Of a stretch of 64,000 nt of DNA, positions 44,834 to 55,989 are shown one piece after another. Source of the DNA: Galeopsis tetrahit (Eukaryota > Streptophyta > Magnoliopsida > Lamiales > Lamiaceae); the NCBI GenBank assembly GCA_963675135.1, contig OY776131.1, positions 29,441,881 to 29,505,880 on the forward strand. The letters are read 5' to 3'. The notes beneath the pieces were generated by a model. It ran no database searches. It saw nothing but the letters and a program-made list of their open reading frames with translations, and was not told the DNA's origin. Each line of letters starts with the position of its first letter. Position 1 is the first letter of the stretch. The translations under genes and the position numbers were made by a program.

Positions 44834-47800
44834 TCACTTGGCTGCATCTGACTTCTTCTTCAGGAAGGTTGGGAGTTCCTTGAATAGTGGAGTCAGTCCA
44901 TATGATGCAAATTGTCTGTTCTTCAAGGCCATGACTTCCTCATTCTTCCCAATCAAGTCTTCATCCTTGACAAGTTGCACAAACTCATCAGTAATAGCTT
45001 TCCTATCAATACCATTTCCATCAGCCTTCATTGGTGGAGTCCAGAAAATCTGTTCAGGAGCCTTGACAATCACTTTCTCCTTCTAAGCAGCTCCAAGAAT
45101 CTTTGTGTACAATTCTGGATGATTCTCCATCATAAAACCTTCATAAAGACCATCAATGTCTTCAAAGTCTCCCCATCTCTTAACAACATAAAAGAGATGA
45201 TCCCATACTCGATTGGCTTCTTCCCAAGCACCATTGAGTTCAGCAGGAACTCAGCTGTCAGTATGAGGGATTCTTTTCAAGTCTTCCTCTTAGCTCTGTT
45301 CTCAATCATCAGAGCATAAGAACTCTTGTAGGACTTAAAATTTCCTGGAAGAAAATCTTTGTGCCTCTTCAATCTGCATTCCTCAGCATCTTTGAACATT
45401 TTAGTCCTTTCTTCAATAACTAGCCTTCTTACTCCTTTTCTGGTCTCTACATCTTGACCAACTCCTTTAGCAAAGATATTTGCAACTTCTTCAAAACCAG
45501 GAGTTTTGGCTTTTTCAGGCTCAGCAGCAACTTCAGGAGAAGCTCTCCTAACAGGCAACTTATCTTCCCTTCTAATCAATGTTGAAATTTCCATTTCCTC
45601 ATCATCATCTGGTTCACTGGACTTGTACTTCTTGCTTTTCTCATGGTCAGAAATATCAGCAAGCTTCTTTCTCTTCAGATTGGGTTTCCTTTTCTTTCCA
45701 CTTCTAGTTTTGGGGCAGTCTTCCTCCTCTGTAACATCAGTGATCTCCAAAACTTTGGCATTCTCCTTTCCTTTGCTACCTTCGCCCTTACTTTTCTCTT
45801 TCCCCTTCTTCTTATCTTCCCCCTTTTTGGCATCATCACATGCCTCAAGGTTGATGGGGTCAGCAGGGTTGGCATCAATCTTAGCCACAGTAAGTGAGAG
45901 TTCTTGTTGATAGGTGTCCATTCTTTTCATCTGAGCAGAAATGGGGTCAACATGATTTAGCAGAAAGGCAGAAATAGTGGAACTTACAGACTCTTCCACT
46001 TGCTTCTTCACAGCCTGATCAACTTGGGTCCTCATCATCTTGATTATCCCTTCCAAGTTGTCTTTGAATAAATCAGAAGCAGCATTCAGTGAACTCTTTA
46101 TGGTTTCTCTAATCAATTGATATCTTTGACTCCCCATAGACCGAGTCAGCTTTTCAATGTCCTTTTACAGCATCTGGGAAATCTCCTCCTTTTCTTTGGC
46201 AACTTCATCCTTTAGCCTCAGAATTTCCTCTCTGTCCTTTTTGATCAACTCCTTCTCAATGTGGAAAAATGTGGTAACAGCATCTGACATGATCTTTGAT
46301 GACTCTCCAATCTTGAGGGTAGAGTCCTTCACTTCCTTTCCAACATTGTCCATCTTTTTATCAAAGGTTTCAAAACCTTTTTCAACAGCTTCTAGCTTTA
46401 TGGTTGTGGAGTTCATTTTCTCTTCCAGACTCTCCACATTGATACATAATTCCAAAGAATTATTGTCAACAGTCTCTTCCAAGTTCTCCATCCTCCTTAT
46501 CATCCTCCTTGCTTTAGTGTTTAAGTTGAGCAATGACCTGTGCTGGGCTTCATTAGTGGGTATGATTGTTTCATCCAAACTATCTCTGACATACTTTCCC
46601 ATGTTCAAGCAGAGACCAACAACATTCTCCATTCTTTTCCTCTCAACTTCATCAATTTGTTCAATCTTAGAATTGAACTCATCCTGAACAGCTTTCATTC
46701 TTTCATCCTCCTTATCAATGATGCAGACTTCAGTCAGTGGAAGAGCATCTAGGTGAATTGGGAACTCCGTCGAAGTTGATGGTGCTGCAGCTATTGCCTC
46801 ATTTTCCAAGGGCTTCTCCATAGCAGCTGGTTCCTCAGTTTTCACAGCTTCTTCTTGAGTAGTATTTGGCCTCAGCTTCAGTGACTTCAGCAGGAGTTGA
46901 CTCAATCAACTCAGCATCATGAATGTTAGGATTTTAAGCAGATTTCTCAGTTGGAGTTTCAACAATGACAATCTCCATTGATTCAGTGGCTTGAACAGCT
47001 GGCTGTGCTTCCTCTACAATATTTTCAATCAATTGACTTTGGTCAATTTCATCAATTTTCTCTCCTTCACTGGTTTCTCCATTCTTTATCTTTTCAATGG
47101 CAGTCTCAACTCCATCAAAGAAATCTTTCTCAGGAGGCTTTTTACCTTCATTTCCTCCTTCAGTGTTGTCTACCTCCATGGCAGCATTTTTTCATCATTT
47201 TTGTCCTCAACTATCTTGGACTCTTCTTCAGTCTTGTCCTCAGTGCTCTTGGACATCTCTTCTTTCTTGTCCTCAGCTTGCTTGGACAACTCAACATCCT
47301 CCTCCATCATGTCTTCAAGGTTCAGATCAATCCCAGCAATAATGCATTGAACAACTTCCTTCTGAATCTTAATGTTCACCAAGTTGGCAAACAACCTTTC
47401 ATCTGTCAATTCAAAAGTTGATTCCACCTCAGCAAATTCTGTCAATCTTGCCTCCTCATTTTCCCACCAGTCTAGTCCCTTGGACTCAATAACTTTCCTA
47501 ATGTCATACATCGACTTCTTCCTTATGTCAACAATTAATCTAAGATCATAGAAAGTTGATCTTAAATCAGGATATTTGGTAAGTTGGGGGTAAAGTTGGT
47601 CTAGGAAAAATTTGGATTCATCTTTCAATGACATTTCATAGGTGTATTCAGGAACTGTATCTGACTTGGATGAGGGTTGAGGTTCTTAAAAAAGAATGGG
47701 TATGGGGGTTTCAGACTTGTAGGCAATTTTAAGGATGGTTGGATCATTTAAGTGAGGGGTAGTTTCAATAGCTTTTGGGCTATGACTTGATGGTTCTGGA

Positions 47801-48932
47801 TCATTCAAATCCAGGTTTCCAGGTGATACTCTTTCTTCATCATCATCACCTTCATCATCATCATCTGAACCTTCCTGTTCAGCTTGCTCATCAACATCCA
47901 TCTCTTCTTCAGAAGTATCAACATACTCCTCTTCAGTTTCTTCTCCACTTGAACTAGGGCTTGACATGGCCCATTTCTTCTTGGTCTTTGAGGCTGTCTC
48001 AACCTCCTTTCCTTTTCCTTTCTTCTTGGCTTTTTCAAGAATACTGATCACCATTTGTTTTGCTTCTTCACTCTTTTGCTTGGCAGACTTAACTTGCTTC
48101 CTTGTTGAGGCTTTTGGTGACTTGATCTCCAGCCCCAATCTTTTCTGAGTTCTCACAAATAATTGTCTGAACAATATCTTGGTGGTATTGAACTTAACTC
48201 CATCTTCATCAATGTCCTCAAGTCCTTTCTCGTATAAGAAAGCAGCAACTTTTGTACAGAAAGCTAGTGTCTTCTTGATAGCCACCTTCCTTACATCCAC
48301 AATTTTAAACTTTGCTTTCTCTTCTGCAAGTTTCTTTAGAAAATAACCTTTCCAGTTCATTGGCTTCTTTCCTCCATCAATGACTGCTTTCATCAATCTC
48401 ACCTTGGATCTGCTGATCTGATCATAGCTCCTTGTGGTGCACATCACAGTCTTTGCAACCACATCTAGCAATAATTGATAGTCCTCTTTCAGAACTCTAT
48501 TGTGTAGACCAGATTTGAGAGGTACTGGATCATCCATCCATTGGTTGGCAACTTCTTGTTCATTATGCCTCATATACTCTTCAGGATCCTCTCCAGTAGC
48601 ATTTAATCCAAAGAAATCATCAAAGTCTTCTTCAGTAAACTCAAACTTTTCAGCAGTCCTTTTGGTTGTATCTGGTTCATGAGTCATAATGTAACCAGAT
48701 CCTGAGCTTTTCTGAGTAAATGTGCCTAAGAACTGAGTGGTTGAAAGTTCCAGGCATGTTTTGGGGATGGCCTCGAGCCATTTCCTCAATCCAGCTTGCT
48801 CCAACCAAGTAACAATCCTTCTTGTGTGTTTATTTGCCAGATTATCAAAACACACTGTCTGCTCAAAGTGGAGCATGGTTGCTTCACTCAAATAGTTTCC
48901 GTTGATGTCCAAATCAGTAGAGTTGAAGTCAA
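44834..48932 (-). pseudogene. Element C third ORF (ORF3), main exon, broken
   Basis: About 4.1 kb between pol and the PPT, read in pieces. 47686-48932: N-terminal globular part (FEQTVCFDNLANKHTRR, WLEQAGLRKWLEAIPKTC), a basic segment and an acidic run near 47830-47930. 47170-47634: same frame after a TAA, with FFLDQLYPQLTKYPDLRSTF and Glu/Lys-rich repeats. 46934-47179, then 46165-46905: a long coiled coil (ENLEETVDNNSLELCINVES). 45277-46137: Lys/Glu-rich with SRKKRKPN-like basic patches. 44834-45073: C-terminus ending SDAAK. Breaks: TAA near 47686, a shift in an A-run near 47175, TAA near 46934, TAA near 46165 and a shift near 45100-45277. No signal peptide or membrane span seen. Function unknown; env-like by position only. 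Confidence 0.75.
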
Positions 48933-49334
48933 CTAAAAAATATAGCCAATATACAGTATTAGTATGGTCAAATATCAAAATCTTTCCATATAACTACTGA
49001 ATCATATGACTGAGCTATCTTTAAACAATATCTTGCATCATAACATCATAATACAGAACATGTTCATAACATCATAATACCATATCCAACAATGTTTTAA
49101 GCTTGTAATTATAATCCCTAGACACAATATATGTATGATTCTAAGATATTAACAAGATTTTAAGTACAACAACATGTATCTAACAGCATATCATTTAATA
49201 AATGACTAATCCGTAAATATAGCATCTTAAGAATTTAAACAGAGTCATTAGAGCTAAAAATAGAGCATGTTGCGTTTCTTGAAAGTTTGATATATATGCA
49301 TGTTCTTTAACAGATAATTATGAGAAATACTAAC
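48933..49334 (-). other. Predicted 402-nt intron of ORF3 in element C
   Basis: Donor ATAG|GTTAGTATTTC and acceptor TATTTTTTAG|TTGACTTC on the minus strand; joining preserves the frame. Position and signals match the intron at 10398-10810 in element B. Confidence 0.6.
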
Positions 49335-49350
49335 CTATTTCCAAAGACAT
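49335..49350 (-). other. Predicted first coding exon of ORF3 in element C (16 nt)
   Basis: ATG at 49348-49350 in ACAAAAATGTC, encoding MSLEI plus the first base of a Val codon completed by exon 2. It matches 10811-10826 in B except for one base. Confidence 0.6.
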
Positions 49351-49474
49351 TTTTGTTAAAGTAATAGAGCTTTGAGCAAAACTTGTAGATGAGCTTGAGG
49401 ATTCTTGAGAGATTCAGCTTAGGGCTTTTTCAGAAATTTTTGAAAACGTAAATTGTGAAAAAATCTAAGTTATG

Positions 49475-49484
49475 CTTTTATATC
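49475..49484 (-). promoter_or_regulatory. Candidate TATA box for ORF3 of element C
   Basis: GATATAAAAG on the minus strand about 130 nt before the ATG, at the same distance as in element B. Confidence 0.5.
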
Positions 49485-50045
49485 TCCTCAACTGTACATT
49501 TTGAAAAGTGTTAGGTGTAGGACTGAGATTGAATTGATCAAATTTAATGGTTTAGATCAATTATGTTACACCGAAGGATGCAAATGTCGTGTCCTGTGTA
49601 CAGTAAGTTGCTTTTTCAGAAGATCGTGCAATTGATCGTCTTTTAGTAAAGATCTCTTGTTTGTCGATTATGAGCATTAAATGCGTACTATAATGATGAA
49701 CAAAATTTAACTTATATGAAAAAGAAAACTTATCTACAGTCAAGTGACAACTTGACTGAATAACCCTTGACAACTTCTATTGAAGTTTCTCATGTACATT
49801 GTCATCCTCTACGTTGTCCTTCGTAGTTTTCCTCGTACTTGTCAAGTATCTTTCCTTGATTTTACTCAAGAATGCCATGTACTTTGTCCAAGTTTCCTGC
49901 ATGAAAATTCTTGAAAATAATATCAGTATGTGAAAAATAAATTAAATGTATTTTGACCTTGTCTCATCTAACTTATCCTTCATCTGGATTGTCCTAAGAC
50001 TTCATTCTAAGTTCCTCTGGCATGATTAAAGCAATTCCTTATACT
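49485..50045 (-). other. Non-coding spacer between pol and ORF3 of element C
   Basis: Homologous to 10961-11575 of B but shorter near 49795-49820. It would hold any upstream promoter elements of ORF3. A 70-codon frame at 49561-49773 has no recognisable motif. Confidence 0.5.
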
Positions 50046-51790
50046 TTAAACATTCTCTCCAGGATCTAATAAACCAAGTTCCTTGAACCTTGTTTCAGCT
50101 AGGGGTTTTGTAAGAATATCAGTCTTTTGCTTATCAGTATGAATCTTTTCCATTCTGATATCCTTTTTCTCAACATGATCTCTTATGAAGTGATGTCTAA
50201 TATCCACATGTTTACACCTTGTGTGTAACACTGGATTTTGAGTAATAGCAATGGCACTATTATTATCACAGTGATAGGTACATCTTTTGTGACAACTTTA
50301 TAATCTCTTAGCTGTTGTTTGAGCCATAGGATTTGAGCACAACAGCTTCCAGCAGCCATGTATTCAGCCTCTGTGGTTGAAGTAGCTACAGAAGTTTGCT
50401 TCTTAGAAAACCATGAAATCAATTTGCTTCCTAAGAATTGACAAGTGCCAATAGTTGATTTTCTGTCTATCCTACATCCTCCATAGTCAGTATCAGAATA
50501 ACCAGTCAACTCAATGTTGTCTTCAGATGGATACCACAATCCTAAGTTCACTGTGCCTTTTAAATATCTAAGTATTCTTTTGGCAGCCTCTAAGTGACTT
50601 TTCTTTGGATTTGACTGAAATCTAGCACACACACCAACTGCAAAAGTAATATCAGGTCTGCTTGCAGTTAGATATAATAATGAACCTATTATTGCTCTAT
50701 ATTCAGTGGGGTTGGTATCTATCCCATCAATGTCAGGATCCATTTTCCAATTTGTATTCATAGGAATCCTAACTGGTTTGCTATTTTCACAACCAAACTT
50801 CTTGATCATTTCTATAGTATAGTTAGCTTGATTGATAAATATTCCTTTCTCTAATTGTTTGACTTGTAAACCTAGGAAAAAGTTCATCAATCCCATCATT
50901 GACATTTCAAACTTCCCTTGCATGAGAGTTGAGAATTTCTTGCACATATCCTCATTAGGTGAACCAAAAATGATATCATCAACATATATCTGTACTAACA
51001 GAATATCATTTCCTTCACTTATACTAAATAAGGTCCTATCAACTGTGCCTTTCACAAATCCATTGTCCAATAGGAATTGTGATAAAGTCTCATACCAAGC
51101 TCTTGGTGCTTGCTTGAGACCATAAAGTGCTTTCTTCAATCTATACACTTTGTCTCCTTCTTCAAAACCAGGTGGCTGCTCCACATATACCTCTTCTTTA
51201 AGTACACCATTCAGAAATGTACTCTTCACATCCATTTGGTATACCTTGAACTTCATATGAGCTGCATATGCTAAGAACAGCCTAATTGCTTCTAACCTAG
51301 CTACTAGGGCAAAGGTATCATCATAGTCTATTCCTTCATGTTGACTATAACCTTTGGCAACTAGTCTGGCTTTGTTTCTAACTATAACATCATTTTCATT
51401 CTTCTTGTTCTTGTAAACCCATTTAGCTCCTACAACATCCTCATGTGTTGGTCTGTCTACCAGCTCCCAAACATCATTTCTTTTGAACTAATTTAGTTCT
51501 TTTTGCATTGCTGTAATCCAGTTGGAGTCTTCCATAGCTTCTTCAATGGTTGTGGGTTCTGTTTCAGAAAGAAAACAACAAAATAAAGCACTCTCTCCAT
51601 GTTGTCTCCTAGTGATTACACCACTAGTAGGGTCACCAATGATCTGGTCTGAAGGATGAGCATCTAGCCATGTCCTTCTAGACTGATCCTTTACAGATAA
51701 GTTAGTCTCATCTGGTTCAACATTTAATTCAACATAGAATTCAGGAAAGTTAAAAGCTGGATCAGTTTCATATTCAGGGGTGTTGTCCAT
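50046..51790 (-). pseudogene. Element C RT and RNase H (broken)
   Basis: RT: ARLVAKGYSQ region near 51350, QMDVKSTFLNG, and the active site YVDDIIFGSP. RNase H: GYSDTDYGGCRIDRK, TTEAEYMAAGSC, then a 1-nt deletion near 50270 that shifts frame inside the CDNN motif; the C-terminal piece 50046-50231 carries KHVDIRHHFIRDH. An in-frame TAG near 51487 separates RT from the linker and the WITAMQKELN start. The order and end (LGLLDPGENV) match B. Confidence 0.88.
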
Positions 51791-51814
51791 GTCATTGACA
51801 TTGGTATTCTCAGG

Positions 51815-53376
51815 TTAAGTCCCCCCTAAATCATTTGATCCTTGTACTCCCTCAGCATTACCAGCTTCTTCATTGGGAGAACTTACCTCAGGTTGAGTGG
51901 GTTCATTCAACTCAACATTGCAGTTTTCCTTAGGAATGTTGACTTCAAGTAAGTTGTCTTTATCTTGATTGGCTTCAGATATGTTGGATATCTTGAGGTT
52001 GTCCAAGGCAGGATAATGTACATTAGTAAATACAGATTCTTTTCTTTCACCATCTCTTAGCCTTGTCACTCTTGTGTTGATTTCACCATGGGGTTTGTCT
52101 TCTTCGTTTGAGGTCCTGTGCTTGAAAGAAAACTCATCAAAGATAACATGAGGTGTTTCTTCAACAATAAGAGTTCTACAATTATAAACTCTGAAAGCTT
52201 TGCTAGATGAAGAATATCCTAGAAAGATTCCTTCATCTGCTTTGCTATCAAATGTTTTTAATTGTTGCTTCCCATTATTGTGAATGAAACATGTACATCC
52301 AAAAATATGAAAGTAAGAGATTCTTGGTTTTCTCCCTTTGAAGAGTTCATAAGGAGTTTTTCCTTGTTCCTTTGTTAGCATGGATCTGTTTTGGGTGTGA
52401 CAAGCAGTATTGATTGCTTCTGCCCAAAACCTCTTTGGAATCTTTGCTTCTGCTATCATGGTTCTTCCAGCTTCCTTGAGTGTCCTAACTCTCCTTTCTG
52501 CTACACCATTTTGTTGAGGTGTTCTAGCTGATGAAGTCTCATGAGTGATTCCATTTGCTTGACAGTAATCATTTATGCTCAAGCCTTTCTAATTTGTAAT
52601 TTTCTTCATAAGTTCTGGCAGCTTCTGTTGAGTCTCCTTCTTCTTTAGCATGAATATTACCCAAGTGTATCTTGAGAAGTCATCCACTACTATTAGTGTA
52701 TACTTCTTTCCACTGATGCTCACAGGGGTAATGGGTCCAAATAAATCCATGTGAAGTAATTGCAGTACTCTTGCAGTCGAGATGGCAGCCTTTGTTTTGA
52801 AGGATGCTTTGACTTGCTTTCCTTCTTGACATGCTTGGCAGACATGTTCTTTTGTGAATACTTCATTTGGTAGGCCATCTAATAAAGATAATCTTGCAAG
52901 TTTGTTCAAAGTCTTAAAATTCAGATGGTTTAGCCTTTTGTGCCATAGCCAACTGAGATCTTTAGAGCTTTTGCAACTAAGCAGATATCTTCAGGGGATT
53001 TGTTCCAATCTGCAAGATAAACATTACCTTTTCTTGACCCAATTAGTAGTAACTGTTGATTTGATTTGTTCTTAATATAACATAAGTTACTAGAAAACTC
53101 AACATTAAAACCTTTATCACAAAATTGGCTTATTGAGAATAGATTGTGTTTCAGACCATAGACATATGAAACATTTGTAATACTTACAGTACCAATTTTG
53201 AGAGTTCCATAACCTTTGGTTGTTCCTTGTGAGTTGTCACCAAAAGTTACTTGTGGTCCATCTTGTTCAACAAAATCAGACAGAAGCTCCTTATTTCCAG
53301 TCATATGTCTTGAACATCCACTCTCCAAGTACCATGTGAGTTCTTTAGGACTTATTTTCTTTGTTGATGGCACCAC
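51815..53376 (-). pseudogene. Element C protease and integrase, catalytic residues lost
   Basis: The protease motif reads TWYLESGCSRHMTG: the catalytic Asp of DSG is Glu, whereas A and B keep Asp. The HHCC region lies across a frame break near 52910-52930. Integrase keeps the first Asp (HMDLFGP) and the Glu region (PQQNGVAERRVRTLKE). A 48-bp in-frame deletion near 52576, plus a nearby TAG, removes the segment with the second Asp (RSDKGTEF in B). The C-terminal block SYFHIFGCTCF and the linker with NISEANQDKDNL follow. The encoded enzymes should be inactive (inference from known catalytic residues). Confidence 0.88.
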
Positions 53377-53392
53377 TGGAACTTGTTACAAA

Positions 53393-55877
53393 TCAAAACT
53401 TAGGTACCCTTTGAAAGTTGGGTCCTAGAGGGTTAGATATACCTTTTGGAACCCAAACTTGCCTTATTTTCATTACTTGAAAAGGGCTAATTTGTTTTCC
53501 ATAAACATCTAAATACACAATCTTCCTTTCAAATGCCTTAGGTTGAGATTGAGTATTAGTGTGAATCTTGGATGATTTAGAAGAGTTATATTTATTCTTG
53601 TGAATATATCTGCTAAATCTATCTTTTGATTCATGTGCAGCATGCTTGAATCTTTGTGGATAGGCATTCAGATTACTTGATGTCCTTGGCATGTAGGATT
53701 CAAGTCTTCTGTACTCATTGTACTTAGGCTGGAAATTCATTTGATAATTCATTGTAGGCCTTCTCATTTGAGTTGGTCTTCTTTGAATATCTTGTGGTTT
53801 TCTTGCCTGAGTCTGAGAGTTTTTCAGCCGAGTTGTCTTCCATTGACTTTTACTCATCTGAATTGTCTCAGGCCTCTGAATTCTTGTCTTAGGTCTTGCA
53901 ACCTTTGACTTGTGATTCAGGATAGTTGGTACAATGGGTTGTTTACCTTTGTCCTTTTTCTGTAGCAGCTTTGGTTCAACAATTTCAGTCTGAGCCACAG
54001 ATTTTACAAAGACTCTCTTAGTAATACTTATTGAAATATCAATGAGGCATGGTGAAGATGTTTTATCTGGATTGTAACCAAGTCCAGATTTTTTAGTCAT
54101 AGGCCTTTTCATTCCTTGTAGTTCATCTATCGAATTAGATGATTTATACAGGGCAGCCAGTTTAAGTTTCAGACTCTCTTCACTAGATTTAAGACATTCA
54201 TGTTCCTTGAAAAAATGTTCAAACTTAGCCATCAATGCTTGGTAGTCCGAGTCCTTACTCTCATGAAGCTTAACTTGTTCTTCCAACTTAATAAGTTGTT
54301 CAGATGACTTGTCCTTTAGAGTATTCAGCTCCTTAGTTAAGTTATTGCACAACTCATTAGTTCTCAGATCATGTTCAGCTTCAACCTGAGTAATTCTTTA
54401 AATCTTAGCATTCAAGACCTTGTTTTATTCTAAGGTTTGATCATGAATTTCTTGAAGTCTCATGAAGTCTTCCATCAACTTACCAAAAGTAAGTTTCAGG
54501 TTGTCTTCATTTGACATCATTGTGCTACTAGAATTAACAGAACTAGAATTAGATTGTACCTCATCATTGTCTTCAATAGCCATAAGACACTCTTCATCAC
54601 TGCTGTCAGTAAACATCTCAGATGATGAAGATGGAAGTTGATCATCTTCAGAGGTTTCTTCTTCAGCTTTCAAGGCTTTTCTTTTTCCATATTTCTTGTC
54701 CCTTTTTGCTTGTCTTTCCTTCCTTTCCTTGGAAGTCAGCTCTGGACAATCATATTGGAAATGTCCTGTCTTCTTGCAGTTGTAGCATGTATCCTCATCT
54801 TCATCTTTCTTCTTTTCAGCATCTCTCTTCTTAGTTGATGAAGATGGATCTTCTTTGGAGTTGTCCCTTCTGGATCTCCTTTCATCATTCTTCTTCTCAT
54901 GTGAGTTGTATCTTCTTCTCAGGTGAGTTGTATCTTCTTCTTCTATCTTGGTAATATCTCTTGTATTTACCAAACCTAGAATTTAATCTTTCAAATCTTC
55001 TAGCCATCATTGCCAACTCATCTGAAATGTCAGCTTTGGAAGCTCCTTTTCCACTTTTGCTTGATCTGCTGACTTTCTTGGAATCAGGTTCATTGGATTT
55101 GGCCTTCAGTGCAATTCCTTTGCTTTCAGGTTCCTCAGTGTTGTTCTTCTTGTTCAAGTCATATTCATATGCCTTGAGTTCTGAGAACACCTGTTGCATT
55201 GGCATGGTTGACAGATCCTTCGTATTCTGCATCATGACAGCATACACATTCCATTTAGATGTCAAGCTCCTAAGAATCTTCAGAGTCACTTCTCTTTTGG
55301 AGTATACTTTTTCAAGTGAGTTGATCTCATTCATGATGTCTGTGAACCTTCCATCCAGTTGATCAATGTTTTCATCAGACTTCATTCTAAATTGCTCATA
55401 CTTTTGTACAACTTGAAGTTTGTTTTCCTTGATCTTGTCAGTTCCTTCACACATTAGAGCTAATGTGTCCCAAATCTCCTTTGCAGTTGTGCAGTGAAAC
55501 ACTCTACCCATTATAGCATCTGGAATATTCTGATATAGGGTGTTCATTGCCACATAGTTGAGATTCTGCTTCTTTCTTTCTTCAGGAGTGAGCTCATCGT
55601 CATCTTTAGGAATTTCTTGTGCTCCAGTTGCTCTTTGGGCTTCTGTAACATTTATGTTAGGTTTCATGAACACAAATAGGCCTTTAGTGATCACCCTTAG
55701 CATCTCATCATGGACACAAGCCAAGTGAGCTCTCATCCTTATCTTCCAGAAGTCATAATTCTCAATAGAGAACATAAGCTGTTTATGGTAAGATATCTTA
55801 TTGATGGGGTTGGTTCCCATAGCAGCAGGTGGTGGAACAGCTACACCAGAATTCTCAGAAGAAGATGTGTTAGGCAT
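53393..55877 (-). pseudogene. Element C Gag (broken)
   Basis: The start is the ATG at 55875-55877 (MPNTSSSENSGVAV). The N-terminal motif SIENYDFWKIRMRAHL, the UBN2-type region, the Arg-rich segment, the CCHC knuckle CYNCKKTGHFQYDC, the acidic stretch, the coiled coil and the Pro/Arg-rich linker are in the same order as in B. A 22-bp tandem duplication at about 54899-54943 (GTGAGTTGTATCTTCTTCTC) shifts the frame before the zinc knuckle. A further break lies near 54353-54424. Confidence 0.88.
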
Positions 55878-55975
55878 AGTAGATAATCAGAGATAATAAA
55901 TATCACAAAAAGTGCACAAGTAGATCAGTTTAGGTAACCAAGGTTGATCCTCAAAGCAGTGGTCTTTAAACCCCT

Positions 55976-55987
55976 GCTCTGATACCA
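55976..55987 (-). other. Primer-binding site of element C (tRNA-iMet)
   Basis: TGGTATCAGAGC on the minus strand, two bases inside the LTR starting at 55990. Confidence 0.93.
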
Positions 55988-55989
55988 CT

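Noticed and set aside
45277..46905. ORF3 as a viral envelope glycoprotein
   Set aside because: No signal peptide, membrane span, Cys pattern or furin-like site is visible; the protein is charged and coiled-coil, so only its position is env-like.
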